NCBI GenBank assembly: GCA_033032865.1
Contig: JAWHQI010000024.1
Location: forward strand, 1,674,001-1,738,000
Direction of reading: 5' to 3'
DNA from: Dactylorhiza incarnata
Lineage: Eukaryota > Streptophyta > Magnoliopsida > Asparagales > Orchidaceae
Length of the DNA stretch: 64,000 bases
Of the stretch, positions 34,834-46,620 are shown piece after piece. Under the pieces are notes generated by a model. The model ran no database searches. It saw only the letters and a program-made list of their open reading frames with translations, and was not told the DNA's origin. Numbering within the stretch: position 1 is the stretch's first letter; every line of letters starts with the position of its first letter. A program made the translations under genes and the position numbers.

Positions 34834-36287
34834 ACAACACAAAAAAGCAAACACAGAAGATACATAATTTTTATAGTGATTACCCAAAAAGTGGGTAGTC
34901 CACTCTTCTACCACCTTGGTGGGATTGCACTATATGTGCTTGAGTATTTTGATAAGGAGACTCTCAAAACCAGCACTAAAACTTTTGACAAGGAGACTCT
35001 TAGAACCACTGAGTCTTTTGATAAGGAGACTCTTAGAACCACTGAGTCTTTTGATAAGGAGACTCTTAGAACCACTAAGTCTTTTGATAAGGAGACACTT
35101 AGAACCAATTGATCAATCCTTTGGAGAGGGATTTTTATGACTCTTTCTTAGTTATAAAATAAGAACAGAGGGAAAGAAGAAGAAGAATATTATTATGTTG
35201 TATGAATCATTTAGTAGCTGTGAACTTTTGAAGTTCTTTAGGATCTGTATAAGATGAACTCTTGCTTATGGTATAGAAGGATGCAAGGGTTATGAGATTT
35301 TAATCCTTATGATCTCTGTACTCTTGTTTGCTTGCTGCTGTAAGATTTAAAGAAGAAGCAGCAGCCTTGTATTTCTGTACAGAGAAGTTCTTGTATTTCT
35401 GTCTGAGAGAACTTAAGGAGAAATAAGAAGACAGAATAATTAATTAGTTGTTTTCCTCTTCCTTCTTCTGAATACATATTCTTTGTCGAATAGTGTTTGA
35501 ATTTTTTTCCACTTTTGTTCTGTCCTTAGAAGGAATATCCATTGGACATTGAGTCCTTTTATTTATGTTTCCCGACCCGTCCATCTGATTTGAATAACTT
35601 GCAAGAATGTCTTTTTTATTCCTCTGAAATACTCCATTCCATTCTTGGCAATAAACGAGCCGTTGTAATTCAAATTTCATCTTTGAAAGACTTTGGAGAA
35701 GGATCAGAAAGGACAGCAGAAAACATATTAATTTTTTCTGTATTCGACGCTGCGTCGAATTCATTATTCTTCATATTGATGCACCTATGAGTTCTTATAG
35801 AAGCAGCTTCGAATTACTTCTTAGCTCTGACTGAACTCAAATGTCGACGTTGTGTCGAGTACTTATCGATGTATCCGTCGAGTTGAAGACTTGGACTTGA
35901 ACTTCATCTTCTGCGTTGATTTGAAGTCGAAGTTACGTCGACTTCTAAGATGGCTTCGACAGGCTCTTCATTTCTGCGTCGAGTTCATTTCGAAGTTGCG
36001 TCGACTTCACTTGATACTTAGACAAGCAGTCTGAGTTACTTCGACTTTCAGTCAGAGTTGTGTCGACTTCTAGTCGAAGTTGCGTCGACTTCTATTCGAC
36101 GCAAGGTTTAACTCAACTGAATTTGTGTTTATCTTAGACCAAGTCTTGACACTCTAAGTGAGTGTGACATCCTAGGACATCTAATGACCAGATTACCCTC
36201 TATATACAATATGGGTAATACATCCTAGATGATGAAATCACTTTAAGATAATTTGTTAGATAAATCACAGGGGTGTTTTTCCCAACA
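34834..36287 (-). repeat. 5' LTR of element C, missing its final bases
   Basis: It matches 7331-8572 and begins TGTTGGGAAAAACACCCC at 36287. It extends about 100 bp further into U5 than the 3' copy (CACTATAAAAATTATGTATC near 34870). It then stops at 34834 against B RNase H text, so the LTR terminus and primer-binding site are lost. A TCGAC-rich cluster lies at 35745-36110. Confidence 0.9.
34941..35108. repeat. 33-bp tandem repeat in C LTR
   Basis: Five copies of a 33-bp unit containing TTTTGATAAGGAGACTCTTA are present here, but only two at 7336-7401 in the partner LTR. The unit length is a multiple of three, which gives an artefactual repeat protein frame on both strands. Confidence 0.88.
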
Positions 36288-37080
36288 ACCTTGTTCAGCT
36301 CCCTATAATCTATACACAACCTCATTGATCCATCCTTTTTCTTCACAAATAGAATTGGAGCACCCCAGGGTGAAGAACTAGGCCTAATGAAATCACATTG
36401 CAATAACTCATCCAATTAAGTACGCAACTCTTCCAACTCGCAAGGAGCCATACGGTAAGGGGACCTCGCAATAGGAAGAGTACCATGCTCAAGATCTATA
36501 ATAAACTCTACATCTCTCTCAGGAGGGATACCAGGAAGGCTGACAGGAAAAACTTCAGAAAACTCGCGCACTATGGAAATATCCTCAATACACGACAAAG
36601 CAACATCAATTTCGAAAATAGAAACAAGATAAGCGATACAACTGGTCTCTAGGAAATTCCGAGCACGTACCACAGATATAATCAGGGAATCCTGACGAGG
36701 AGAACCATGCACAATCATGGGTTGGCTATTTTCTGGCTTGAAGTCCAAATGCTTCACCTTGCATTGAATGACGACATCATACCTGGACAACCAATCCATG
36801 CCCAAAATCGCATCAAAATCTTCCAAGTCAAGCACCTTCAAATCGGCATACGCTAGAAACTTACTAAGAGAATAGGGCAATTCAAGATACCCTGATTTGA
36901 CACCACTGAATCACCGGAGGGGAACTTTACACGAAGCAGATCACCAACTCGATCGATTACCAAACGATGACGGTATATAAATCTCTTTGCCACGAAAGAG
37001 TGAGTAACACCTGAATAAAAAAGAACACGCGCCCAATGGTTCCTTACTTTAAACTCGCCTAAAAAATTACACGAATAACT
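36288..37080 (-). pseudogene. Element D protease and start of RT
   Basis: The minus strand reads a protease active site changed to YSGVTHSFVAK (near 36990), where the family has Asp-Ser-Gly-Ala/Val-Thr-His-Ser-Phe, then DFDAILGMDWLSRYD. RT starts with [49 protein letters not shown] and [15 protein letters not shown], ending at 36288 against C. A stop near 36415 splits the RT start. Loss of the catalytic aspartate makes the protease inactive. Confidence 0.88.
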
Positions 37081-38357
37081 AACACCGCAGGATTTAAATT
37101 GAAACCTTGAAGTTAACTACTAGGTCGGAAACCAACCTGATCACCTGGGTGGACGACTGAGCTTCTTCCTTAGTAACCACATTTAATTTACCCTTCTCTG
37201 TGCCCATATGTTGAAGTTGCGGCAAGGGCAAGGCCTGAAGCGGAACTGGTTGCAATGTAGGTTGGGATTGCGGGCAGCTTGCCTTTGTGTGCCCCCTTCT
37301 GTCCACATTGGAAGCAGACCTTATCCTTAGTCTAGCAGTGGGCGACATCATGCCTCTTCTTATTACCAAAGGTACAGGTTACATCTCCTTTGGGTTCATT
37401 AAGGATCGCATGCACCTGCAGCTGCTTTTGAGCCCCTAATCTCTTAAAACATTTCTCAGAAGGATGACCTGGCCGACCACAAAACCCACAAGCCTCTTTA
37501 CTTCCTATCTTCGGAGTTGGGCCAGATGCCCGTGAACTCCCCTGTCTTCGGTCTTTCTCTTTTCCTTCCACAACATCATGTCGTGGTTCTTAGAGTTATC
37601 GATTGCTTCGACCTGCAAGGCAGCTTCTACTGCTTCCGCATAACTCTCGGATTTGTATGCGCTGGCCAATTGCTGGATGTCACTTTTTAGACCACCCAGA
37701 AAGCGTTTAACTCTACTAGTCTCAGTGGATATCATATCCGGAGCAAACCGGATCAACTTACTAAACTCAATTTCATACTTACCCACAGTGAGTTTTGTCT
37801 GCTTCAAGTGCAGGAAGTTATTCATTAGCCTATCCTGCTCTACCGACGGCAGAAATTTCCTTAGCAACATTTCCTTAAACCTCTCCCAGGAGCATCCCTC
37901 TCTGAGGCCCTCTTTCTCTCGGATCCACCAACCTTTGGCAAGACCCTTCAACTGATAAGCGACAACCATGATTCTTTGCTCTCTAGAAATTCCAGAGTAA
38001 GCAAACATCTCTTTGATGGCGATGATCTAATCATCTAAAGCTACAAAGTCAGCCCTACCATCATAGGTCGGGGGTCCTAAACGCTTAAAATGCAAGATAA
38101 AGTTCATCTCTGGTGACAACAAAACATAAATCACCAGAGGAGCGGGAGGAGCAGCCCACTACAGGGTTCTGCACCACAGGATGTTGCCCTAACGTGGTAA
38201 TCAACAAAGCCTGGACTTGAGCATGCATTGCAACCATCTGTCATGACAGAGTTTCGTTGCTCAAATGCAGCTCCTCGATTATAGCTTCGCTATGCGCACC
38301 CAAACACTCACCTTCGGACTGGGTAGTCGACCTCAACGGTATTCGCTTCGGGGCCAT
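37081..38357 (-). pseudogene. Element D gag
   Basis: The ATG at 38357 (MAPKRIPLRSTTQSEGE) is the first in frame after a leader of about 690 bp. The gag domain includes VVAYQLKGLAKGWW, LLRKFLPSVEQDRLMNNFL and ERFKEM (37505-38008). A zinc knuckle CGFCGRPGHPSEKC is at about 37420-37480. A second knuckle has lost two cysteines (RRGHTKASCPQSQ, about 37280). Frame changes occur near 37560 and 37350 and between 38050 and 38150. Tekay elements usually have one gag-pol frame, so this is a decayed version. Confidence 0.88.
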
Positions 38358-38439
38358 TTTCTAAGAACACAAACGAACATCTCGTCAAAACTTAGCTAAA
38401 AGCTAGGATTACTTAACTCAAAACGAACTAAACATGTGT

Positions 38440-38900
38440 AGACACTTGCTCATGCTACTACCTTGCTCTGGGATTTTATATGAATGATGTTATGATTTAA
38501 CTTATGTTGATATACTATCATCCTTTGATGCTTGTGCATAATGTATGCATATATGAATGTTCAAATTTTCATTTCAAATCATGGGTGTACGAGTGTCATC
38601 ATATAAATCTTAAATTTGCACGGGTGCTTATGTGATGTTATGATGTGCATGCATTGTTATGCACTCTAATAAAAGCCTTAATGCATATCATGAGTGGCGT
38701 ACACATGAAATATTATGCATCTCATACTACATAATATCACATGTAATGAAAAGCAAAAATCTAATGGTCATCCATGTGATTGATGTTATGCATCCCATAC
38801 TACATAACAGTCACATGTTGACAAGCATATGAGAATCCATATACAAACACATATTATGCATCTCATACTACATAATATGCCATGTATACTTCTGCCATGC
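38440..38900. repeat. ATTATGCATC repeats in D leader
   Basis: Three copies of a segment with TTATGCATCTCATACTACAT start about 70 bp apart (near 38712, 38783 and 38851). They lie within AT-rich leader sequence containing further CATATGCAT-like words. The leader lies between primer-binding site and gag. Confidence 0.75.
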
Positions 38901-39032
38901 TTGTAAGTGTAGTGTTCATGCTTCAGCTAAGACGTACGGATGACACTTTGGTGTGTGTGCAATGAGACAAGACTCTAAAATGAATGGTTGTTCCACTAAA
39001 CCGCCCAACGAACCAAAGGAAAACTAACCTAT

Positions 39033-39043
39033 CTCTGATACCA
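39033..39043 (-). other. Primer-binding site of element D (tRNA-Met)
   Basis: The minus strand reads TTGGTATCAGAG two bases after the end of the 5' LTR. This fits initiator tRNA-Met priming. Confidence 0.85.
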
Positions 39044-39045
39044 AC

Positions 39046-41440
39046 TATCACAACCTGCATTTTCTCAATATATATAAATATATCATTAGAGTAAGAGAAA
39101 ACATGTGTCATGATGCCACGTCGTACAAGGGATAATTGCAGGCGCTCAGACAGTCCTATCTTTACACATTTCTTTATAAAAGACAAACTTTGTGTTTAGA
39201 ACAATAATTACTGTTTAAGGTTTCCAAACACCGTGTCCCTCAGCTTAGTGGATCATCTAGTCCACAACCAAGAAAGTATAAATGTACGTAGTGGAAAAAT
39301 ACTTATTTCACCTTAAGTTGTCCTGCATGAGCATGAGAACTTAACCAACATTCTAATGATATGCATCTTCTAAATTTAGTATAAGTAAAAGAGACTCTTA
39401 CAAGCTTCAAAAATAGAGTGATGATAGTTAAAAGAGATGTTGAGAGCATGAGGAAATATGCAGACTTTAATAAATAAAATATCTACTATGCATCATAACA
39501 TAAATCCTCCCCATAGAGCATTTGCATTAATAGCAAAGCAACGGTAGTAACATAAATAGCAAATCACAGTCTAACACATAAGAGAACATACTATGGGCGC
39601 CAACAAACTGACACAAACTCATAACATTAACAAAGCCAGAAAAGTTCAACAGACTACCTCTCAAAATGAGAGTAAGAAAATAGCTACTGAAGGTCTGGAA
39701 GGACCGAACTCAATCAGCTTAAACTGCTATTGATCCAAACCTGAGGCATTCAAAAAAAAGAATACCTCAACAAAAAGGCAGTCAATCATAGAGTAAAAAA
39801 AACATAACAAACTCAAGTGGGTTACCACCCCAACAAGAAATAGCTGTGAAATAACTGCAATCAAAGAAATGAAAGATTAGTATCCAAACAGGGAAAGACT
39901 TGCACGAAGTGCAGTCGAAGTTATATAATAACATCCAAGTATGAAGAAAAGTGTCGGATTGGCTCCAGAAGTGAATCATTAACCCAGCCATAAAACGGTA
40001 CTAAGGTGGTGACTATCTTTCCAACACAAACCATCAGACCAAAACATCCAAGAAACAAAAGCACTGTGGTGGTGGTTACGAACACACACCAACAGTCTAC
40101 ACGACCAAGGAAGAAAAATAGGCATTGTGGTGGTGGTTACTCCCACACAACCAACAGTCCATAAACTTCCAGGTGGGGTAAGAATTCACAACTTCTTGAC
40201 CAAATCCGGCACCACAGGAAAATTCCAAGTGCAAGCTTCACAGCAGATTCGTCGAAACCATCGTAAGAAAATTCGGTTTGACCACTCCACGAATAAATTG
40301 AAATGACTCAAAGAAATCCTATTCACTCGACGAATTCATCGTAATTACTCGACGAATCCTTAGAATACTCGACAAATTCTAACTAATACTTGGTGAATCC
40401 TAACTTATACTCGATGAATTCTAATTTAACTATATGGTGAACTTAGCTTGATCACTCGACGAATTCTTCCTATTCACTCGATGAATTTGTCAAAATTACT
40501 CGATGAATCCTTAGAACACTCGACGAATTACTATCTGTTACTTGACGAATTTCAAAATTACTCGATGAATTCGTCGTAATTACTTGACGAATCGTTAGAA
40601 CACTCGACAAATTGCACTAGAATACTAAACGAATTCTGCTAAAATAAACCGAAATTTTTCAGAGTACAATTTATCTAAAATGATAAGATATGAGGGAAAA
40701 ACATGGCAAAGGGGGATTAGTCCACCACTTCCCTCAAACCTTCCTGAAAACCGGCCTCTAGAGCACTCCACGTCAAGAGATCGGTCAAAGGAAAAACTCC
40801 ACAACGAATTTCTGAAAGATTTGGACAAAAATGAGGCTTAGGGCCAAACATTTCAACACCCAACAACCCACGAAATCGAAAATACTCATCGCACACACAA
40901 AGATCTCAACAAGAGCTTTCCAAATCTACGCTCCCACGAAGATTTCGCACGTTAGATCCCACGCAACAGCCAACGGAAACTTCAAGACAAACGCGACTTT
41001 CTCCTCTCTCGCGACTCTGGTTCGGCAGAAATGGGAGAAGGATGGGTTCGGGAAAACCTAAAATCTAATTCAGCCTTTTTTATATGAAACTTTAAGGAAT
41101 TATTTATTTATTATCATTTAAAACGAGTTAAACCTTTAATTAATGATTTGAATGAAGACTAACTCTGATTTTAACGAAATTTGCGCCAAATACTAATACC
41201 GATCCCACGAAACCAACTGCGTAGTCGAAATCAGAGTTTGACGAGCCGATAACGAGTTACAATTTACTTTACACAATTTATGACATCGAAACCTGACAAA
41301 TTCGTTTAAATTAATTATTTTAAATTTCCAATGCGAAAGAACACTTAACTTAAGCAAGCACTGTTAACTTCGCGTTAACGTAACGCCCTTACGTCAAAAT
41401 TATTATTTAATTAAATTATCAGAAATTCAGGGGCATTACA
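39046..41440 (-). repeat. 5' LTR of element D
   Basis: It aligns with 2460-4863. On the minus strand it begins TGTAATGCCCC at 41440 and ends TTGTGATA, one base different from the expected CA end. It is 2395 bp against 2404 in the partner. Confidence 0.93.
40245..40640. repeat. ACTCGACGAATTC motif cluster in D 5' LTR
   Basis: This is the same cluster as at 3690-4045. Several copies have changed CG to TG or CA (ACTCGATGAATT, ACTTGACGAATT, CTCGACAAATT), the pattern expected from decay of methylated CpG. Confidence 0.85.
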
Positions 41441-41445
41441 ACCGC

Positions 41446-42450
41446 CGCTTTCCATCGCTGGGGCGGGGGTCCCCTAGTGGAATACCAACTTCCCAACGCC
41501 GCCATCAGCGCTAGGTGTGGTGTGCTTCGCGTGGCCGCCACCCGAGCCTAGAGTTGGCTCGGGTGGTGCTGGCGGCGCTCCTGCGGCCGAGGGGCGCATG
41601 CAGTGCATCGGGGGTATGAGGAAAGGGGAGGGGAGGGTTTCCACCTGATGAGGGAGGGCTCAGGTGGTGCTGGGTTGTCCTTCCATTAAAGGTGGCGGTC
41701 GTGGTGAGAGGGTGGCGGGATTTTCCGGTGAGGCAGGGTGTGGGCAGGGGGAGGTTAGCTGGGAGGGATGATCTCCATGCAGAGGGGGTGAGGCTGCCTT
41801 TATAGGGAGGGAGGATGCCTCCCTTCCTTCTCCCCGATGTAGGACTAAGGGGTGTGAGGAGGAGATTTTTCTCCTCCTCCAGCTATCTTGGACAGCTGGC
41901 CACCCAATGAGGGGGTAGTGGCACAACCTCCTAGGTGCCTAAAAGAAAACCCAGCCCACCCAAGATCTAGCTTGGGTGGTGACTTTGGATTTTCTTTTGG
42001 AAGGAGGTGGAAGAGACCTTAGCTTCTTGGACTTGTATCAAGGCCCAATTGGAGTCTATGTGGGGTATAGGAGGTAGGGCCCAAGTGACTTGGTGTGTTG
42101 GTTTGTGTGATCCTCTCCTCAAAATTTCAAAAACTTGTGATTTTAAGGAAGTTTGACTGAAGTCAACTCTATGTTGGGTCCCCCATATGGGTTAAGGTTA
42201 TAGTGGGTCCAAGTTGTCGGGTGATTGGCCAATGTTGGAGTATCAACATGGGTGTGCGCACGCTTTTCTGTGTGTCAAAAGCTTGATTTGACCGTAGTTT
42301 AACCTTCCGATGTTGAAATTGGTTTATAACGAACTTTGTTGGTCTTATTTTGACTTTAGGAGTCCAATGAAACTGACCGTGGTTGATTCCGAGTTTATTC
42401 GTTTAATATTTTAAACGAGCGTCGTGGTGGGCTATGAAACCTAAAACAGA
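41446..42450. other. GC-rich stretch of putative element H, no gene recognised
   Basis: The sequence is GC-rich to 41940 and then mixed. An 88-codon minus frame (41660-41926) is proline/serine rich with no known motif. I treat it as non-coding interior of the proposed LTR H. Confidence 0.5.
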
Positions 42451-43011
42451 CATATTTCTCATATGACCTCTGATTGCAATGAAACGAGTCACGTTGCACT
42501 CGTATTGACTGTACGAGTGTAATGCAACTAACATAAGTCGATTCAGAGCTCATATGGTCACTATACCAAAATGGTGTCGTCGTGACGCGCTACGGTACTC
42601 AAAATGGTCGTTTTCTCTAAACGACCTCGAATTGGAATGAAACGAGTTCCGTTGCACTCGTATTGATTATACGAGTCTAATGCAACCGACGGAAGTCGAT
42701 TCAGAGCTCATATGGTCACTATACCAAAATGGCGTCGTCGCGACGTGCTACGGTACTCAAAATTGTCTCTTTCTCTAAATGACCTTGGATTGAAATGAAA
42801 TGAGTTCCGTTGCACTCGTATTAATTATACAAAGCTAATGCAACTGACGGAAGTTGATTCAGAGCTCATATGGTCACTATACCAAAATGGTGTCGTCGTG
42901 ACGTGCTATGGTACTCAAAATGGTTGTTTTCTCCAAACGACCTCGGGTTGAAATGAAAAGAGTTCCGTTGCACTCGTATTGATTATACGAAGCTAATGCA
43001 TCTGACGAAAG
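42451..43011. repeat. 158-bp tandem array, left part
   Basis: CATATGGTCACTATACCAAA recurs at 42551, 42709 and 42867, exactly 158 bp apart each time. Each unit also carries GTTGCACTCGTATTGA and a GACGGAAGT motif. A degenerate part unit precedes it. Element F interrupts the fourth unit at 43012. Confidence 0.92.
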
Positions 43012-44296
43012 TGTTAAATTTTTGAAGTGGAAGTGTCAGGTCGGGCGGTCTGTTCTTGGAGACCGCAGGGACCGCGCGACTTGTGTTGCTTTCTTCCTCT
43101 AGAAACTGCGAGCTCGGTGTGGCGACCTGGCTGGTGTTATCGCGCGTCTCTGGTGTTGGCGGCCTGTGTTTGGTCTGCCTGTTTTTCCCAAGTATCCTTG
43201 TTCTGGTTTAGACCGGGCGGTCTGTACTGGAGGTCTCTTCTGCGGTCTCGTACTGCGGCCTGCATGAGTTCGTTCTGGCAGTCAGCTTGGTATGGCAGGA
43301 TGTTCCTGTGGTGCCATTCTTATAAGAGTGCAGGCGGGTAGTATGAGCTCATTTCTGGCGGTCTGCTCCTGATCGGTCAGATGCTCATATGTCTGTTCTT
43401 ATAAGAGACCGGGCTGTCTGCCGGTTTATTCTTGGCAAGCTGTCTTGGACAGTTTTGCTTAAGTGTAATAAGGTTTTGATGAGACTGCGCGGTCTGATTC
43501 AGTAGACCGCGTGCTTCAATAAGGAAGGGAACTGTATCCCTTGGGGTGGTGATGACATCCGTTCATTTGCCTATAAATAGGGATGTCGGGGTAGCCACAA
43601 ATGCACGAGAACTGTAAGAACTCAAGTTGGCTTGATTGTGCCGGTCTCACTTTGAGGTCGCGCAGTTTGAGTTGTCTGACCGGTTTGTTCTGTTCGCAGG
43701 TTGGCGGCTAGCCGTCACCGTCAACATTCTCCCTTCTTTCCAGCTTTGAATAAACCAATTCGGCAGTGGTCTGTCTATGCAGACTGTGTTTAGGAGTTCT
43801 TGGACTGTGCAGTGGACTTAGTTGATCAGGCGGCCTTAAGTGGTCGGGCGGTCTTGAGTTGCGGTCATGCAGCAGGAAGCAGTTATTCGTCAAGTGTTTG
43901 CGGGTTCTTCTGTGATCTTGAGACCGTGCGGTCTGGTCGATCAAGAAGTGCAGATAGTTGTTTTCAGCAGTTGAATAAAGCAGTGAGTTGTGCGATCTGT
44001 GGTTGCGGTCTGACAGCAGCGGCTTGTGCTCTGTTCGCGCGGTCTCAGGGATAGCCTTCGAGCGGTCTGGCGGTCTCTGCTCTGGCAGTTTGATGTCGGC
44101 TTGTTTTTTGTGTCTTTTGCTTCTCTCCTCTGTGATTCTTATGAATCATGTATCGCCATGTATGCCTCGCACTGTAAAGAGATTGTTAATATAAGAGCAC
44201 TATTCTGTCTTCCCATTGTCATTATTGTCACGCTTGTGGATTTTGTTGAAGTGTTCCGCATTTTTACTTCACTCCGGACCTCTAAATTTTTTAACA
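43012..44296 (+). repeat. 5' LTR of element F
   Basis: It begins TGTTAAATTTTTGAAGTGG and ends TTTTTTAACA. Many AGACCG/CGGTCT motifs lie throughout. TATAAATA is at 43572. Confidence 0.93.
43572..43579 (+). promoter_or_regulatory. TATA box in F 5' LTR
   Basis: TATAAATAGGGATG is present at the same relative position as TATAAATAGGGACG in the 3' LTR (52408-52415), the expected U3/R promoter. Confidence 0.65.
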
Positions 44297-44308
44297 TGGT
44301 ATCAGAGC
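44297..44308 (+). other. Primer-binding site of element F (tRNA-Met)
   Basis: TGGTATCAGAGC follows the LTR end with no gap. Confidence 0.92.
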
Positions 44309-44382
44309 AAGGTTCTGAGCAGTAATCAACGTTGTCTTCTGCTTGGATTTCTGCAAGTCGGTTATCAATCAGTGGAATAGCA

Positions 44383-45325
44383 ATGGAAGGAGGATATGGT
44401 AGAGGTATTGGTATTAAGCTCCTTACGCAGATTAACTTTAAATGTGGAAGTCGTGCATGGAGAGCTATCTTCTTGGCGAGGACTTATGGGAGGTAGTTTG
44501 AGGAGAAGCAAGACAAGTTGTTGTTCCTGCTGAGGGGAATGCTAGCTTGTGAAGGCTTAGAAGAGAACTAATGCAGAGGCAGAGTTCACTCTCAAGTGAG
44601 CTATCATTCCGGAGTTGTTTGACCACATCATTGGATGTAGGTCAGCTGCTGAAATTTGGACAGCCTTGGATGGCTTGTTCAATAAGAAGAATGTAGCTCG
44701 GCTACAGTTCTTGGAAAATGAGTTGGCGAAAGTAACTCAGGGAGACTTATCCATTTCAATGTTCTTCTTGAAGATGAAGAACCTATGCGCAGAGATATCT
44801 GCATTGGACTCGTATGAGCCTATCTCAGAAGTGAAGTTGAAGAGGCACATAATCCGTGGCTTACGGAGGGAGTATGTGGCCTTTGTTACTTCTGTTCAAG
44901 GATGGACCAATCAGACATCGTTGCTGGAGCTGGAGAACTTTCTTGCGTCGCAAGAGAGTTTGGCTAAGCAAATGGCGGGGATGTCAGTCTCTGGGGGAGA
45001 AGATGAGGTTCTCTTTTCTGGAAAGAAGAAACGTTGGGACAAGAAGAAGAAGTCATCTGGAGATGATTGTCCATCTACTTCATATCAGTAGGAGAGGATC
45101 TATGCTCCTATGCATGATGGGAAGAAGAAGGAAGGACCTAGATGCTTCAGGTGCAACAAGCTTGGTCATTTTAAGAGAGACTGCAAAGTCAATCTTCAGC
45201 CAGGGCATGCTGCAGGAAAGGAGGAGGCTGGTTCCAATGCAAATGATAGATGGGGTGATGGAGCTTTCATGACGGGCACGTGTGTTGGGTTATGGCGTCG
45301 ATCAACCATCAGGATGATTGGATAG
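44383..45325 (+). pseudogene. Element F gag
   Basis: The ATG at 44383 (MEGGYGRGIGIKLL) lies 75 bp after the PBS. A shift near 44440 and stop codons before 44615 break the start. The main part has SAAEIWTALDGLFNKKNVAR, LENELAKVTQGDLSISMFF, LKRHIIRGLRREYVAFV and a basic tail. After another stop the knuckle CFRCNKLGHFKRDC (about 45140-45185) follows. It is a UBN2-type copia gag. Confidence 0.88.
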
Positions 45326-46620
45326 TGGACTCGGGTTGTTGTCATCACATAACCGGAGACGAGTCAAAGTTCTCTTCTTTGTAGGCATATACAGGTAATG
45401 ATGATATCATTATGGCTGATGATACTATACCTGCAGTAGAGAAGGAGGGTGTAGTTTCTTTGAACGATGATAGAGATACTCTTACGTTGAAGAGTGTCTA
45501 TCATGTTCCGGGGATGAAGAAAAACCTCTTCTCGGTGACCAATGTTATAGATGCTGGCTATCACGTTCTGTTTGGTATAACAGAAGTGAAGTTTCTTAAA
45601 AATGTGTCAGCGGTGGAGGATGAAGTCACTCATGTCGGTAGAAGGGTGAAGGACTTGTTTGTGTTATCAACAAGTTCCTATGTTGATAAGACGATGTCTA
45701 ATGATAGCGCTGCTATCTGGCATGAAAGACTCGAACATGTTGGGATGAAAAATTTGAAAGCTATGGCAGGGAGAGGCCTTGTGAGAGGTCTGCCTAGTTT
45801 GTCATCCTTCGGCGAAGGTCATGTTTGTGCAGGTTGCCAATATGGTAAGGCTCAACGCCTTCCATTTGACAAATCACAAAGCAGATGTAAAGCACCATTT
45901 GAGTGTATTCATGGTGATCTATTTGGATTTACCACAATTGTCAGTCTTGTAGGCAGCAGGTATATACTGGTTTTGATTGATGACTTCATTAGATATACTT
46001 GTGTATTTTCTGAAGGAGAAGTCGGAAGCATTCACGAGGTTTGTGGAGTACAAGGAGCTAGTGGAGGGTCGGCTCAACCTGCGGATAAAGAAGTTCAGAA
46101 CTGACAATGGAGGGGAGATTACCTCCAAAGCATTTTTTAACTTCTACAGGAAGCATGGCATCCGGAGAGAGCTCTCTTGTGCTCACACTCCACAACAGAA
46201 TGGCATTGCAGAGCGGAAGATCCGTCATCTGACGGAGACGTGCAAGTGCTGGCTTCATGCTAAGAATATCCCAAAGTCCTTCTGGGTAGAGGGAATGTCT
46301 TGTGCAACTTATGTCATCAATCAGATGCCTCTTAGTCCTATCAACATGAAGATCCCTCATGAGTTGATGTTCAAGATAAAGCCCATGGTGGAACACCTTA
46401 GAGTGTTCAGATCTATCTGCTACATGCATATTCATGATGCCCTCAGAACGAAGCTATATGCGAAAGCAAGGAAGTTAGTCTTCGTCCGTTATGATGACCG
46501 GAAGAAGGGTTGGAGATGCATGGATCCAGAGACACAGAGAGCTGTGGTCTCAAGGGATGTGGTATTCGACGAGCTGACGTCATACCAGGGTAGCTCTTCT
46601 GTTGAGCTACAAGGAAGCAG
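45305..46620 (+). pseudogene. Element F protease and integrase
   Basis: Protease starts DWIVDSGCCHHITGD with intact Asp-Ser-Gly, an in-frame TAG near 45382, then VYHVPGMKKNLFSVTNVIDA. INT has LWHERLEHVGMKNLKAM style zinc finger with CAGCQYGKAQ and core motifs ECIHGDLFGFTTIV, LIDDFIRYTCVF and FRTDNGGEITSKAF. It then has HTPQQNGIAERK and PKSFWVEGMSCATYVINQMP. A one-base shift near 45995 separates the two long frames. Confidence 0.88.

Larger units (their letters stand above)
7331..36287 (-). mobile_element. Element C: SIRE-like Ty1/copia retrotransposon inside D
   Basis: Direct LTRs lie at 7331-8572 and 34834-36287. Both start TGTTGGGAAAAACACCC on the minus strand, and the 3' copy is preceded by a polypurine tract. 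Between 8573 and 12642 the minus strand encodes the end of protease, INT, RT, RNase H and a post-pol extension. It interrupts D inside RT. The outer left end and the U5 end of the right LTR are both missing, so no TSD can be paired (the right flank is ACCTT at 36288-36292). Everything of C between protease and the 5' LTR, including gag, is absent, apparently lost at the inversion breakpoint. Confidence 0.85.
2460..41440 (-). mobile_element. Element D: Tekay-type Ty3/gypsy retrotransposon carrying nested elements
   Basis: Two direct LTRs of about 2.4 kb (2460-4863 and 39046-41440) start TGTAAYGCCCC on the minus strand. They are flanked by an exact 5-bp TSD, ACCGC, at 2455-2459 and 41441-41445. 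Between them the minus strand reads PBS, gag with zinc knuckle, protease, RT, RNase H, integrase and a chromodomain-like tail, the order of Tekay/Del chromoviruses. The coding part is split by element C (7331-36287). Stops, frameshifts and an altered protease active site show that it is dead. The exact TSD shows its outer ends have not recombined since insertion. Confidence 0.93.

Noticed and set aside
34876..35140. Repeat protein with [11 protein letters not shown] units
   Set aside because: It is the 33-bp tandem repeat of the C LTR in three frames; no start context or domain.
41660..41926. Proline/serine-rich 88-codon minus frame
   Set aside because: No known motif, GC-rich and stop-poor; not supported as a gene.
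44297..44308. TGGTATCAGAGC as a possible tRNA-Met gene end
   Set aside because: It is the primer-binding site directly after an LTR; no cloverleaf surrounds it.
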